NCBI RefSeq assembly: GCF_047461615.1
Contig: NZ_JANSHI010000007.1
Location: 1-64,000 of the forward strand
From: Thermostichus sp047461615
GTDB taxonomy: Bacteria > Cyanobacteriota > Cyanobacteriia > Thermostichales > Thermostichaceae
Reading direction: 5' to 3'
DNA length: 64,000 nt
The first letter of the stretch is position 1. Every line of letters starts with the position of its first letter. The notes beneath the pieces are model-generated. The model saw only the letters and a program-made list of their open reading frames with translations. It had not been told where the DNA came from and did no database searches. Made by a program: the position numbers and the translations under genes. Of the stretch, positions 51,742-60,918 are shown in pieces.

Positions 51742-53661
51742 GTGAGCAAGGCCAGCAGAGGGATCCGAGCAGCGCAGCGGAGACTTAGCCAGAAACGAGC
51801 TCTGGGACTGGGGATCCTGTCGCTGCTGAGCTTTGTGGCCGGGGCAGGGTTTGCCGCCCTCTCCCAGCCGGAAGGGGGATCCCCGCCGGAGCTGCCCCGT
51901 TTTACCGCCCACGGCTGGCCGCTACTGGATCCCCTGCCGCAGCCGGACGAGATCTGGGAGTGCGAGCTGGTGGTGGTGGGCGGATCTCTAGGGGGCGTGG
52001 CGGCAGCAGGCCAAGCCATGCGGGGGGGCGTGCAAACCTGCCTCATCGAGCTCACTCCCTGGCTAGGGGGGCAGATCACTTCCCAAGGGGTATCGGCCCT
52101 CGATGAGTCTCTCCTCATGCGGCAGCGGGGCAATTTTTCCCGCCACTGGCTGGAGTTTAAGGCCCTCATTGAAAGCCAGCCGGTGCATCTCCCGTCCTGG
52201 ACAGGGATCCCGCCCGGCACCCGCGTGGCCGAGATCAACAGTTGCTGGGTAGGGAGCTTGTGTTTTCCGCCCCAGGCAGGTCTGCAGGCGGTGGATACCT
52301 GGCTGCGGCAGGCAGCTCAGCATGCTCCCCAGAGTCGCTGGGCCACCCAGACGGCTTTTAAGGGGGCCACCTTCAGCGCCGACGGCTCCCGGATTGAGAG
52401 CATTTATGCTGTGCAGCGACAACCACGGGATCCCAACTTCGTGCCGCCAGGACGGCTGTGGCGGGAATTGGTGAGCTGGTACAGTTGGCAGGAGACGGAA
52501 GTGTTTGCCAAACGGGTGCTGCGGCTGCAGGCACCGCCAGGCCGTCCCTTCTTCGTCATCGACGCCACCGATACCGGCGAGCTGGTGGGCTGGGCTGGCA
52601 TCCCCTACCGGCTGGGCTCGGAAGGGCGGGATCTAACCGGAGAGCCCAATGCCGCCCCGGCCAGCAACCCGGAGTGTACCCAGGCCTTTACCTTTCCCTT
52701 TGTGCTAGCCATCCACGACGATGGCGGCCGCTCCCGCGCCGAGCTGGCCCAGCTGCAGCCGGGCTACTCCCGCGCCGAACACCGCCGCCAGTTTGACCTG
52801 GAGGGCTTTCCCACCTTCAGCGGTCGGAGCTTTTTCAACTATCGCCGCATCGTCAGCAAGGGCCGCACGGATCCCTTCTACGGCACCCCGCTCCCCGGAG
52901 ATCTGACCCTGGTGAACTGGAACCGCGGCAACGACTGGGGGCTGATGAACCCGCCCCTGATCCTGACCGAAGAGCGGCTGGTGGCCTCGGGGCAGCGCCA
53001 CAACTGGCTGGGGGGGCTAGACGTCTCCGCCCTCAAAGATGGAGAAAACCACGCCCTGCTGTTTGCCGAGTGGCTGATGGAAACCCAATCCCGGCCCGGC
53101 TATCCCCTCTCCCTGGTGTTTGCCGAAGACTCCTTGCTGGGCACCCGCTCTGGCCTCAGCCTCTACCCCTACATCCGAGAGGGGCGGCGCATCCTGGGGC
53201 GAGCTGCCTACGGCCAGGCGGAGTTCATGATGCTGGAGCAGGACATCCGGGTTGGCGCCAGCGGGGGGCGGGACTTCAGGTCCACCGTTGTCGGGATCAC
53301 CCACTACGCCATCGACATGCACGGCTGTCGCTACCGCAACTGGGAGCCCTCCCGGTCGGCCAGCTCTGCACCGGTCAACGAGTTTTCCGTTCGCCCCATT
53401 CTCATTCCCTTGGAAGCTTTGATCCCGCAGAAGGTGGATAACCTGCTTATCGGCGGCAAAGGGATCGCCGTCAGCCACATTGTTAACGCCGCTACCCGCA
53501 CCCACTACGGGGAGTGGACCATCGGCTCGGCAGCTGGGCTCATCGTGGCCTGGTTGCGCAGCCAGGATCCCAGCTTGACCCCGGCCCAAATCGTGCCGCA
53601 GGGCAAGATGGCCGATTTGCAGCGCTACCTGATCTCTTGCGGACAGCGACTGCACTGGTAG
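51742..53661 (+). CDS. FAD-dependent oxidoreductase
   Basis: 639 residues. A hydrophobic N-terminal segment (ALGLGILSLLSFVAGAGFAA) suggests export or membrane anchoring. The Rossmann FAD site is ELVVVGGSLGGVAAAGQAMR (GGSLGG in place of strict GxGxxG), followed by LGGQITSQGVSALDE. VIDATDTGELVGWAGIPY and the C-terminal NLLIGGKGIAVSHIVNAATR match the FAD_oxidored family. Substrate unknown. GTG at 51742 is chosen because GGGTGGGG lies upstream; GTG at 51724 is possible. Convergent with secF, 15 bp between stops. Confidence 0.85.
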   Translation: MSKASRGIRAAQRRLSQKRALGLGILSLLSFVAGAGFAALSQPEGGSPPELPRFTAHGWPLLDPLPQPDEIWECELVVVGGSLGGVAAAGQAMRGGVQTCLIELTPWLGGQITSQGVSALDESLLMRQRGNFSRHWLEFKALIESQPVHLPSWTGIPPGTRVAEINSCWVGSLCFPPQAGLQAVDTWLRQAAQHAPQSRWATQTAFKGATFSADGSRIESIYAVQRQPRDPNFVPPGRLWRELVSWYSWQETEVFAKRVLRLQAPPGRPFFVIDATDTGELVGWAGIPYRLGSEGRDLTGEPNAAPASNPECTQAFTFPFVLAIHDDGGRSRAELAQLQPGYSRAEHRRQFDLEGFPTFSGRSFFNYRRIVSKGRTDPFYGTPLPGDLTLVNWNRGNDWGLMNPPLILTEERLVASGQRHNWLGGLDVSALKDGENHALLFAEWLMETQSRPGYPLSLVFAEDSLLGTRSGLSLYPYIREGRRILGRAAYGQAEFMMLEQDIRVGASGGRDFRSTVVGITHYAIDMHGCRYRNWEPSRSASSAPVNEFSVRPILIPLEALIPQKVDNLLIGGKGIAVSHIVNAATRTHYGEWTIGSAAGLIVAWLRSQDPSLTPAQIVPQGKMADLQRYLISCGQRLHW

Positions 53662-53676
53662 GCCGCTGCTGCCGTC

Positions 53677-54642
53677 TTACCCCTCTGCGCTGGAGGGCAC
53701 CCTTCCGCCATAGCGCCGCTGCCGCCACCACACCAGCAGGGGGCTGGCGATAAAGATGCTGGAATAGACCCCCAAGCTAAAGCCGATGAGCAAAGCAATC
53801 GCAAACCCCTTCAACGTAGCCCCGCCAAAAATGGCAATGGCCACCAGGGGCAGCATCGTCGTCAGGGTGGTGTTTAGGGAGCGGGCAAAAGTTTGGTTTA
53901 AAGACAGGTTCACCACCTCGGCAAAGCTGACCCGGCGGCTGACTAGACGCAGGTTTTCCCGGATGCGGTCGTAGATGACCACCGTGTCGTTGACGGAAAA
54001 GCCGATGATGGTTAGCAGCGCCACCACAAACAGGCTGTCCGCCTCCATGCCCACCGTCAGGCCCAAAAGGGCAAACAGCCCTGTGGTCAACACCACATCG
54101 TGCAGCAAGGCCACAATGGCAAACACTGCGTAATCCCACTGAAAGCGCAGGGCCAGATACACCACAATGAGCCCAAAGGAGATGAGCACGGCCACAAGTC
54201 CGGAGCGCAAGAGCAAACGCCCCACCGTCGGGCCCACCGTCTCCACCAGCCTGCGCTCAAAGGATCCCACCCGCTGCCGCAGCGTGTCTTCCACGGCCAG
54301 GCGCTCTTGCTCCGTCAAAGGGGGCATGCGGATCAGGGCTTCCTGGCCCGTCTGGGTGTCCAGTTGGATGATGCTGGTTCCCAAACCATGTTCCTGCAGC
54401 GCCCGCCGCAGCTCGTCGGTGGTGACAGGCCGCTCAAAACGCAGATCCAGCAAGGTGCCGCCAGCAAAATCCAGCCCCAGCCGCAGGGGGGTTCCTAGAG
54501 AGGCCAGAGAAAAAGCCATGCTGGCCAGCCCCACCAGCAAGACCGCCAAGGAAAGGGTAAACCAGAGCTTGCTGCGCCCGACGATGTCGAAGCGGTAGTC
54601 GAGCAACCGCGAGGATCCGCCTGCTGGCTCTTGCGCGGTCAT
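53677..54642 (-). CDS. secF: Preprotein translocase subunit SecF
   Basis: With SecD it uses proton-motive force to help proteins through SecYEG. 321 residues, six membrane segments. Typical blocks: RLGLDFAGGTLLDLRFERPV, ETVGPTVGRLLLRSG, VVALLTIIGFSVNDTVVIYD with DRIREN, and LNQTFARSLNTTLTTMLPLV. ATG at 54642 overlaps the secD stop by 4 bp, so translation is coupled. Confidence 0.96.
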   Translation of the reverse strand: MTAQEPAGGSSRLLDYRFDIVGRSKLWFTLSLAVLLVGLASMAFSLASLGTPLRLGLDFAGGTLLDLRFERPVTTDELRRALQEHGLGTSIIQLDTQTGQEALIRMPPLTEQERLAVEDTLRQRVGSFERRLVETVGPTVGRLLLRSGLVAVLISFGLIVVYLALRFQWDYAVFAIVALLHDVVLTTGLFALLGLTVGMEADSLFVVALLTIIGFSVNDTVVIYDRIRENLRLVSRRVSFAEVVNLSLNQTFARSLNTTLTTMLPLVAIAIFGGATLKGFAIALLIGFSLGVYSSIFIASPLLVWWRQRRYGGRVPSSAEG

Positions 54643-55985
54643 GGTTGGGCCGCCTCCATGCGAACGCCGTAGAGTTCAGGTTTGCGCAGGGCAGGGATCC
54701 CCATTGCCGCCAACAGCAGGGTGCGGGTGCAGGTAATGGCCGTAAAGAAGCTTACCGAAACGCCAATAGCCAGGGTTACGGCGAAACCTTTCACCAGCCC
54801 CATCCCCAACCAAAAGAGCACGCCACAGACCAAAAGGGTGGTGACGTTGCTGTCGAGAATGCTGCTAAAGGCGCGGCTAAACCCTTCCGAGATGGACTTG
54901 TAGATGGACTTGCCCGCCCGCAGCTCCTCTTTGATGCGCTCAAAGATTAGCACATTGGCGTCCACCGCCATGCCAATGCTGAGAATGAAGCCAGCGGCTC
55001 CTGGCAGGGTCATGGTCACCCCCAGCAGTTGGAACAAAGCAAACGTACAGAGGGCATAGATGAGGAGGGCGATGTCGGCAATGAGTCCCGGCAGGCGGTA
55101 GTAGGCCACCATGAACACAAACACCAGCACCAGGCCGCCGATACCGGCATAGAGGCTGCGGCGCACACTTTCTTCTCCTAGGGTGGCCCCGACGGTGCGG
55201 TTTTCAATCACCTGAATTGGAACCGGCAGCGCCCCCGCTTTGAGCTTTATCGCTAGGTCGGTGGCAGTTTCCACCGTGAAATTGCCTGTGATCACCGCCG
55301 TTCCGCCAGTAATGCCAGTGCGGGCAAACTCCGGCCCCACGATCGGGGCGCTGATGAGCACCTCGTCCAGAAAAATCCCCAAGGGGCGACCCGTGCCAGC
55401 CAGCTCTCGGGTGACCTGGGCAAACTTCTCAGCCCCCTCCGGCTTAAACTCTAGCAGCACTTCCCAGCTCTGGGAGCCGCGGCGAGGGGCCTGGGGATAG
55501 GCGTTGCGCAGCAGATCCCCGGTGAGGCCGATCCCTTCAAACAAGGCTTCGGGGTTCTCTCCGGCTGTTACCTCCCCCTGTTCGTTGCGGGGCAGGGCGC
55601 TGACCGGAACTAGGCCCTTGCGAAATTCCAACTGGGCTGTGTCGCCCAAAAGAGCAACCGCCCGATCCGGATCTGCTACCCCAGGCAGTTGCACGAATAG
55701 ACGATCCCGGCCACTGATTTGAATCAAAGGCTCAGTCACCCCCAGGCCGTTGATCCGCTGCTGGATAACAGCCTCCACTCCCTGCATCACTTCGGGAGTA
55801 ATCTCAGGCACCTCCTGCGTCGGCAGAGCTTGCAGGGTAAGCTGCGTCCCGCCTTTGAGGTCAAGGCCGAGGCGAACTTCTCGGCTAAAGCCCAAGTAGG
55901 TGAGAGCCACTACCACTGCTAGGATAAAGACTAGGCCGCGCAGGAGGGCAAGCCGATTGAGCCACGAAGCTAGGGATCTAGCCAT
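54639..55985 (-). CDS. secD: Preprotein translocase subunit SecD
   Basis: Partner of SecF in the SecDF chaperone-like complex. 448 residues. REVRLGLDLKGGTQLTLQAL after the first membrane segment, a periplasmic P1-type domain, GQTV-like NRTVGATLGEESVRRSLYAG, and FILSIGMAVDANVLIFERIK before the last segments. ATG at 55985. The divergent secreted protein gene begins 156 bp upstream. No YajC gene is next to it here. Confidence 0.96.
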   Translation of the reverse strand: MARSLASWLNRLALLRGLVFILAVVVALTYLGFSREVRLGLDLKGGTQLTLQALPTQEVPEITPEVMQGVEAVIQQRINGLGVTEPLIQISGRDRLFVQLPGVADPDRAVALLGDTAQLEFRKGLVPVSALPRNEQGEVTAGENPEALFEGIGLTGDLLRNAYPQAPRRGSQSWEVLLEFKPEGAEKFAQVTRELAGTGRPLGIFLDEVLISAPIVGPEFARTGITGGTAVITGNFTVETATDLAIKLKAGALPVPIQVIENRTVGATLGEESVRRSLYAGIGGLVLVFVFMVAYYRLPGLIADIALLIYALCTFALFQLLGVTMTLPGAAGFILSIGMAVDANVLIFERIKEELRAGKSIYKSISEGFSRAFSSILDSNVTTLLVCGVLFWLGMGLVKGFAVTLAIGVSVSFFTAITCTRTLLLAAMGIPALRKPELYGVRMEAAQP

Positions 55986-56140
55986 ACTGCCTAGTTAAGC
56001 GAGGAACACAGCCGCACTGGTCGGCAGGCCCAAAGTTTTGTAACGCTTTGAACTTCTCGATTTTACCCCAGACGGACTTAGTTGACGCTAGAAGCTGTTG
56101 CCAGGGGCAGGCAGTGTCCCAGATCTGCAAGGGAGGAGAA

Positions 56141-56980
56141 GTGAAGGTGAATTGGCGACGAACTTGCCCAGTGGCGGCGTTGCTTTCTGTGCTCACCTTC
56201 TGCGGATCCCCTGCCTGGGCGGGAGAGTACTTCACGGAAGAGGTGACTCGCCCCAGCGTAGAAGTTATCCATGGCTGGCGAGAGGTGGTGTCCGGCACTC
56301 GGGTTACCATCACCAACACCAGTCCGGGCTCCTTTCGGGTGCCCCTGGAAATTGAGCTGGCGGATCGGGCTAGCTGTGAGCGGGCGGACTTGGTGCTGAC
56401 CAACAAGAGCACCTTGCCGCTGGGATCTTTTCGAGATTGCATCCTTAACCTCTTTCCCTATCTGGACAAGTTCATCAACCAGGAGGTTGCCAGCATCCGG
56501 GTTACCCTAAAAGGGCCAAACCCCCTCCTGGAGATCCCTCTGAGCGAAGCGGATCGGCTAATCCTGGCCCAGGTGGCCAACCAATCGCGGGAAGCCTTTG
56601 TCTTCTTTCAGCAGGAGCTGGCCCGCGTTTTGGAGCTCTTGAAGCAGCAAGGCGCCACCCCCCAACAACCCTCTGCCCCTGCAAGCCCAACGCCTGCGGC
56701 ATCCGGACCCAACCCGGGCGAGTTGGTGATTGTGGGATCAATCCGCGAAGAGCGGGTAGGGGCTGGCAGTCGCCTAAGTGTGGAGGCCATCAACCGCAGC
56801 AACCGCACTGTCCTCAACGCCCGCGCCCGTTTTACCTTCTACCGTGGCGGAGAAGTCGTCGATACGCGCGTGGCCGCCTTTGAGCCCAGCAATGTACCTC
56901 CTGGCCAGAAAGCTTCTGCCAGCGTGCTGAAAACGGACGCCAACTGGGATCGGGTTACTGTTACCTTCCAGTGGCAGTAA
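56141..56980 (+). CDS. Secreted protein with C-terminal FxLYD-like domain
   Basis: 279 residues from the GTG at 56141, which has GGGAGGAG upstream. The N-terminal RRTCPVAALLSVLTFCGSPA with WAG is a signal peptide. The first half is strand-rich (RVTITNTSPGSFRVPLEIEL); a Pro-rich linker follows (about residues 175-195). The last 90 residues resemble FxLYD domains (LSVEAINRSNRTVLNARARF and FEPSNVPPGQKASASVL). Likely in the periplasm; no binding partner is known. Convergent with chlP, 7 bp between stops. Confidence 0.8.
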   Translation: MKVNWRRTCPVAALLSVLTFCGSPAWAGEYFTEEVTRPSVEVIHGWREVVSGTRVTITNTSPGSFRVPLEIELADRASCERADLVLTNKSTLPLGSFRDCILNLFPYLDKFINQEVASIRVTLKGPNPLLEIPLSEADRLILAQVANQSREAFVFFQQELARVLELLKQQGATPQQPSAPASPTPAASGPNPGELVIVGSIREERVGAGSRLSVEAINRSNRTVLNARARFTFYRGGEVVDTRVAAFEPSNVPPGQKASASVLKTDANWDRVTVTFQWQ

Positions 56981-56987
56981 AGCTCCC

Positions 56988-58208
56988 TCAGGGAGCCAGG
57001 GCGTTGCCCCGCAGCAAGCTGCCCAGAGTTTTAACGGTAATCTTGAACTGCACCCAGGGGCTCATCGGCACCACTGTCTTATAGAGGTAGCTGGCAAAGG
57101 TTAGCCGCTGGACATCCCGGTCGGCGCACATCTCGACAAAAGCTTCGCGGGTGGCGTTGGAGCGGTAGAACACCCGCTGCAGAATGTCCAAGACTTTGTA
57201 GGTCAGGCCGTACTGGCGATCCCAGCGCTGGAGATAGAGCTTGAGATCCTCTTCTGTGGGGATACGCTTCCCGCCGTTGGAAGTTTCAACAATAGCCTCG
57301 GCGCACATGCGGCCCGACTTGGCAGCAAAGTAAATCCCTTCGCCGCTTGCCTTGGTTACGTATCCTGCTGCGTCTCCTACCAACGCGGCCCGGCCCACTA
57401 CGCGGCGCGGACGGGGATGCTCTGGAATGGGATGGGCCTCCACCTTGATCACCTGGCCCCCACGGATCCGGTCAGCAGCGCGGGCGCGGATCCCGGCTTG
57501 CAACTTTTGGATCTGGGCTTGGTTGGCCCTCATCGTGCCGGTACCCACCGCCACATGGTCGCACTTGGGAAACACCCAGGCATAAAAGTCGGGCGAGACA
57601 TCGTCTCCCACGTACATCTCTGCCCGCTCAGCATAGTAGGCCATTTTGTCCTCGGGGAGGCGAATGCGCTCCTGAAAAGCCAGGGCGTAGTTGTAGTCCC
57701 CGGCACCAATGGCCTCTGCCACCTTCGAGTGGAACCCATCCGCCCCAATCACCACATCCACCGCCAGCGAGCGAGGTACCCCCTGCTGCGCGTTGCCGGA
57801 AAAGTCGATGTAGTGCAAGACGTAGGGATCCTGGCCATTTTTGGGGACTTCCAGGTGCATCACCTTGCCGTGAATGAGCTCTGCCCCTCTTTGACGGGCG
57901 CGGTTGCGCAAGAAAGCGTCAAGGACTTCGCGGCGGCACATGCCAATGTACTCGCCTTCATTTTCGAGGGCGATGTCCACCTCGTAGTTGGAGGGCGAGA
58001 TCATCTTCATCTTGCGCACCTTGCGGTCGATGATCTCCTCCGGCAGGTCGAACTCCGAAACCATACAGAGGGGAATAGCGCCTCCGCAGGGCTTGGCGTT
58101 GTCCAGCTTCCGCTCAAACAAAAAGGTCTCGATCCCGGCTTGAGCCAGAACCTCGGCTGCAGAAGCCCCTGCTGGCCCGCCCCCCACCACGGCAACTCTC
58201 AGGCTCAA
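56988..58208 (-). CDS. chlP: Geranylgeranyl diphosphate reductase
   Basis: Reduces geranylgeranyl groups to phytyl for chlorophyll a and tocopherol, using NADPH. 406 residues. The FAD site is RVAVVGGGPAGASAAEVLAQ; further blocks are FLFERKLDNAKPCGGAIPLC, MCRREVLDAFLRNRA, VIGADGFHSKVAEAIG, LVGDAAGYVTKASGEGIYFA. The start codon is TTG at 58208, with AAAGGAGG six bases before it, a convincing site. A hairpin CTTCCC-AAAA-GGGAAG lies 36 bp upstream in the leader. Confidence 0.95.
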   Translation of the reverse strand: MSLRVAVVGGGPAGASAAEVLAQAGIETFLFERKLDNAKPCGGAIPLCMVSEFDLPEEIIDRKVRKMKMISPSNYEVDIALENEGEYIGMCRREVLDAFLRNRARQRGAELIHGKVMHLEVPKNGQDPYVLHYIDFSGNAQQGVPRSLAVDVVIGADGFHSKVAEAIGAGDYNYALAFQERIRLPEDKMAYYAERAEMYVGDDVSPDFYAWVFPKCDHVAVGTGTMRANQAQIQKLQAGIRARAADRIRGGQVIKVEAHPIPEHPRPRRVVGRAALVGDAAGYVTKASGEGIYFAAKSGRMCAEAIVETSNGGKRIPTEEDLKLYLQRWDRQYGLTYKVLDILQRVFYRSNATREAFVEMCADRDVQRLTFASYLYKTVVPMSPWVQFKITVKTLGSLLRGNALAP

Positions 58209-58243
58209 GGCGCCCTCCTTTTTCTTTTTTCCAATTCCTAGGA

Positions 58244-58259
58244 CTTCCCAAAAGGGAAG
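58244..58259. other. Perfect hairpin in the chlP leader
   Basis: CTTCCC (58244-58249), loop AAAA, GGGAAG (58254-58259), in the chlP upstream region. No T-run follows on either strand, so termination is unlikely. Possible RNA stability or control element. Confidence 0.4.
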
Positions 58260-58429
58260 CTAGCCTGCAGCATACAGGAGTGCAGCAACAGGTACGGGTG
58301 CTGCGGTCTCTTGTCTACCCCCATTAAACCCGGGTGGGGCAAGGAATGCAAGGAACCCAAGAAGAGCTCTGGTGAGGAGGCCCTGTGGCGCAAGGCGAAC
58401 TCTGCGGCTTGGGCGGATTGACCGTGGGG

Positions 58430-59346
58430 CTAGGTTCGGGATCCCTCAATGTGGGAGTAGGGCTCCAGGTGGATGGTGACCCGCACCGGCCCGTAGCGCT
58501 CCTGCAGCAGGCGTTCCACTGCTTCGGTGAGGCGATGGGCCGACTCAACGTCCAGTGGCTCCACCACCATGTGCATTTCGATGAAGATCATCCGCCCTGG
58601 GATGCCGCGGGAGGTGATGTCGTGGCAGTCGAGGATGCCAGGCAAGCTGAGAACCAGCTCCCGCAATGTTTTAGGCGGAATGGCCGCCTGGTCGGTTAAA
58701 ACGGGAATGTTTTCCTGCAGCACTTCCCAGGCGCTCCAGAACACCAGCAGCCCCACCGGCACAGCCAGCACCTGATCCAGCCAGGGGATCCTCCAGTAGT
58801 GGATCCCGGCTAGACCCAGCAATACCGTCAGGGTTACCCAGACCTCGCTGAGGGTATGGCGGGCATCGGCCAAGAGCAGCGAGCTAGCCAGAGCCTTGCC
58901 CCAGGAGCGCTCATAGAAGGCTACGAAGAGGTTGATCCCCAGCACCCCCAGCATTAGCGTCAAGGTCAGCCCGTCGATCTGGAGCTGGGGAGGCAGGGGC
59001 TTGAAAAACCGTCCCACCGCTGCGCTGAGGATCTCGAAGCTAGCCATATGGCCAAAAGGGCAGCGATCCCCAGGGCACCGATTGCCTCAAACTTGCTGCG
59101 GCCATAGGGATGTTCCTCATCCGGCTCTGGCGAGGAAAAGTGGACCGCCACCAGGGCAAGGAGGTTGCTGGCGCTGTCGGTAACACTGTGCAGGGCATCG
59201 GCCACCAAGCTTAGGGATCCCGTCGCCAGCCCCAGGGTTAACTTGATGGCAAACACCAGGCTATTTAGCCCCAACGTAACGTACAGCACCCTCTGCACCT
59301 GGCGCTGACGGCGGCTGGCTATGGCGGCAGAGCTGGGCCAGCTCAC
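58430..59346 (-). pseudogene. CDF cation efflux transporter, frameshifted
   Basis: Cation diffusion facilitator, split by one base. The first part (59346 to about 59046, GTG start) has the first membrane segments, VADALHSVTDSASNLLALVA and YGRSKFEAIGALGIAALLA. The second (59047-58430, with its own ATG) begins MASFEILSAAVG and carries LLADARHTLSEVWVTLTVLL and the C-terminal cytoplasmic domain with FIEMHMVVEPLDVESAHRLT. Adding one T in ATATGG (about 59046) gives AALLAI-LASFEIL, a normal join. It is therefore a recent loss, a sequencing error, or two separately made halves. Metal specificity is unknown. Confidence 0.8.
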
Positions 59347-59487
59347 TGCTGGGGAGCCTCAGGCGGAAGTCCGTTAGCCTCATTTTGCCACTAACCTCCT
59401 CCTAGGAGCCGACTTTATAAGGGGATAGGTAATCCCAGGGGATGGGGTACTTTAGAACCGAGGATCGACAGGAAGGAGCGGCAGGCG

Positions 59488-60918
59488 ATGGACGTGGCGG
59501 TCGTGGGGGCCGGCTATGTGGGGTTGGTAACCGGCGCCTGTCTAGCCCAAATAGGCCACCGCGTTATCTGCGTGGACAACAACCCTGCCAAAATTGAAGG
59601 GTTGCAGCGGGGCCGCCTGCCCATCTACGAGCCCGGCCTGGAAGACCTGGTGCGGGCTGGAACTGAGGCCGGTCGGCTGCACTTTACCACCGATCTTGCC
59701 CTGGGGGTGCAGGCCAGCGAGGTCATCTTCATTGCCGTAGGGACGCCAGCTCTGCCCAGCGGCGAGCCAGACCTGCGCTACGTAGAGGCTGTAGCGCGGG
59801 AGATCGGCCAGCACCTAGACGACCGCTACCGGGTTATTGTTAACAAGTCTACTGTCCCCATCGGCTCCGGCGACTGGGTGCGCATGCTGATTCTGGACGG
59901 GGCGGCAGAGGCCGCCAAGCAGCGGCTAGGCAGCCAGGCAGAAAAACAGAAGATGGCTATAGCGGGCGGGGATCCCACCCCCTCCTCCCTGGCCACCCTG
60001 GACAGGTCTCCCTGGGTGCCGCCCTTCGACGTGGTGAGCAACCCCGAGTTTCTGCGGGAGGGCAGCGCCATCCACGATACCTTTTACCCCGACCGCATCG
60101 TGATTGGCTCCAACAGCCCCCGGGCCATCGAGATCCTGCGGCAACTTTACGAGCCCATCCTCAGCCGCCAGCAAGGCTTGGGCGGGGATCCCGTGCCCTT
60201 GCTGGTCACCGACCTGGCCTCCGCCGAGATGATCAAATATGCCGCCAACGCCTTCCTAGCCACTAAGATCAGCTTCATCAACGAGATTGCCAATATCTGC
60301 GAGCGCACCGGCGCCGACATCCTCCAGGTGGCCGAAGGGATTGGCCTCGATAAGCGCATTGGCCGCGCCTTCCTCAACGCCGGCATAGGCTGGGGGGGGA
60401 GCTGCTTCCCCAAGGATCTGGCCGCTTTGATCCAGACGGCGGCTGACTACGGCTACGAGGCCAAGCTGTTGCGGGCTACTGTCGAGGTCAACCGTGAGCA
60501 GCGGCAGCGCTTGGTGGAAAAGCTGCAGCAGGCCCTTAAGGTGCTTAAGGGCAAGACCATTGGCCTTTTGGGCCTCACCTTCAAGCCCCACACCGACGAC
60601 CTGCGGGATGCGCCGTCTCTAACCTTAATTGAGCAGCTCCACCGCCTGGGGGCCAAGGTAAAAGCCTATGATCCCATTGTCTCGGCTTCGGGAATGCGGG
60701 AGGGCCTAGCCCATGTGGTGGTGGAAACAGACGTGTTCCGCCTGGCCCAGGATTGCGACGCCCTGGTGCTGGTGACGGAGTGGCCGGAGTTCTTGTCGCT
60801 GGATTACCGGCGCCTTGCCGAGCTGATGCGGCGGCCTCTTATCGTCGACGGCCGCAATTGCCTTGACCGGCAGGCCCTTCAACAGGCGGGCATCACCTTA
60901 ATTGGAGTGGGCTGGTGA
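59488..60918 (+). CDS. ugd: UDP-glucose 6-dehydrogenase
   Basis: Oxidises UDP-glucose to UDP-glucuronate with NAD. 476 residues. The Rossmann N-terminus is MDVAVVGAGYVGLVTGACLA; VNKSTVPIGSGDWVR, VVSNPEFLREGSAIHD and the catalytic Cys in GIGWGGSCFPKDLAAL follow, with TFKPHTDDLRDAPSLTLIE in the second Rossmann domain. About 30 extra residues (roughly 148-178, including a GGGATCCC site) sit before FDVVSNPEF and are not typical. ATG at 59488, RBS GGAAGGAGC. It overlaps the UDP-xylose synthase gene by 4 bp, giving a two-step UDP-xylose pathway. Confidence 0.95.
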   Translation: MDVAVVGAGYVGLVTGACLAQIGHRVICVDNNPAKIEGLQRGRLPIYEPGLEDLVRAGTEAGRLHFTTDLALGVQASEVIFIAVGTPALPSGEPDLRYVEAVAREIGQHLDDRYRVIVNKSTVPIGSGDWVRMLILDGAAEAAKQRLGSQAEKQKMAIAGGDPTPSSLATLDRSPWVPPFDVVSNPEFLREGSAIHDTFYPDRIVIGSNSPRAIEILRQLYEPILSRQQGLGGDPVPLLVTDLASAEMIKYAANAFLATKISFINEIANICERTGADILQVAEGIGLDKRIGRAFLNAGIGWGGSCFPKDLAALIQTAADYGYEAKLLRATVEVNREQRQRLVEKLQQALKVLKGKTIGLLGLTFKPHTDDLRDAPSLTLIEQLHRLGAKVKAYDPIVSASGMREGLAHVVVETDVFRLAQDCDALVLVTEWPEFLSLDYRRLAELMRRPLIVDGRNCLDRQALQQAGITLIGVGW

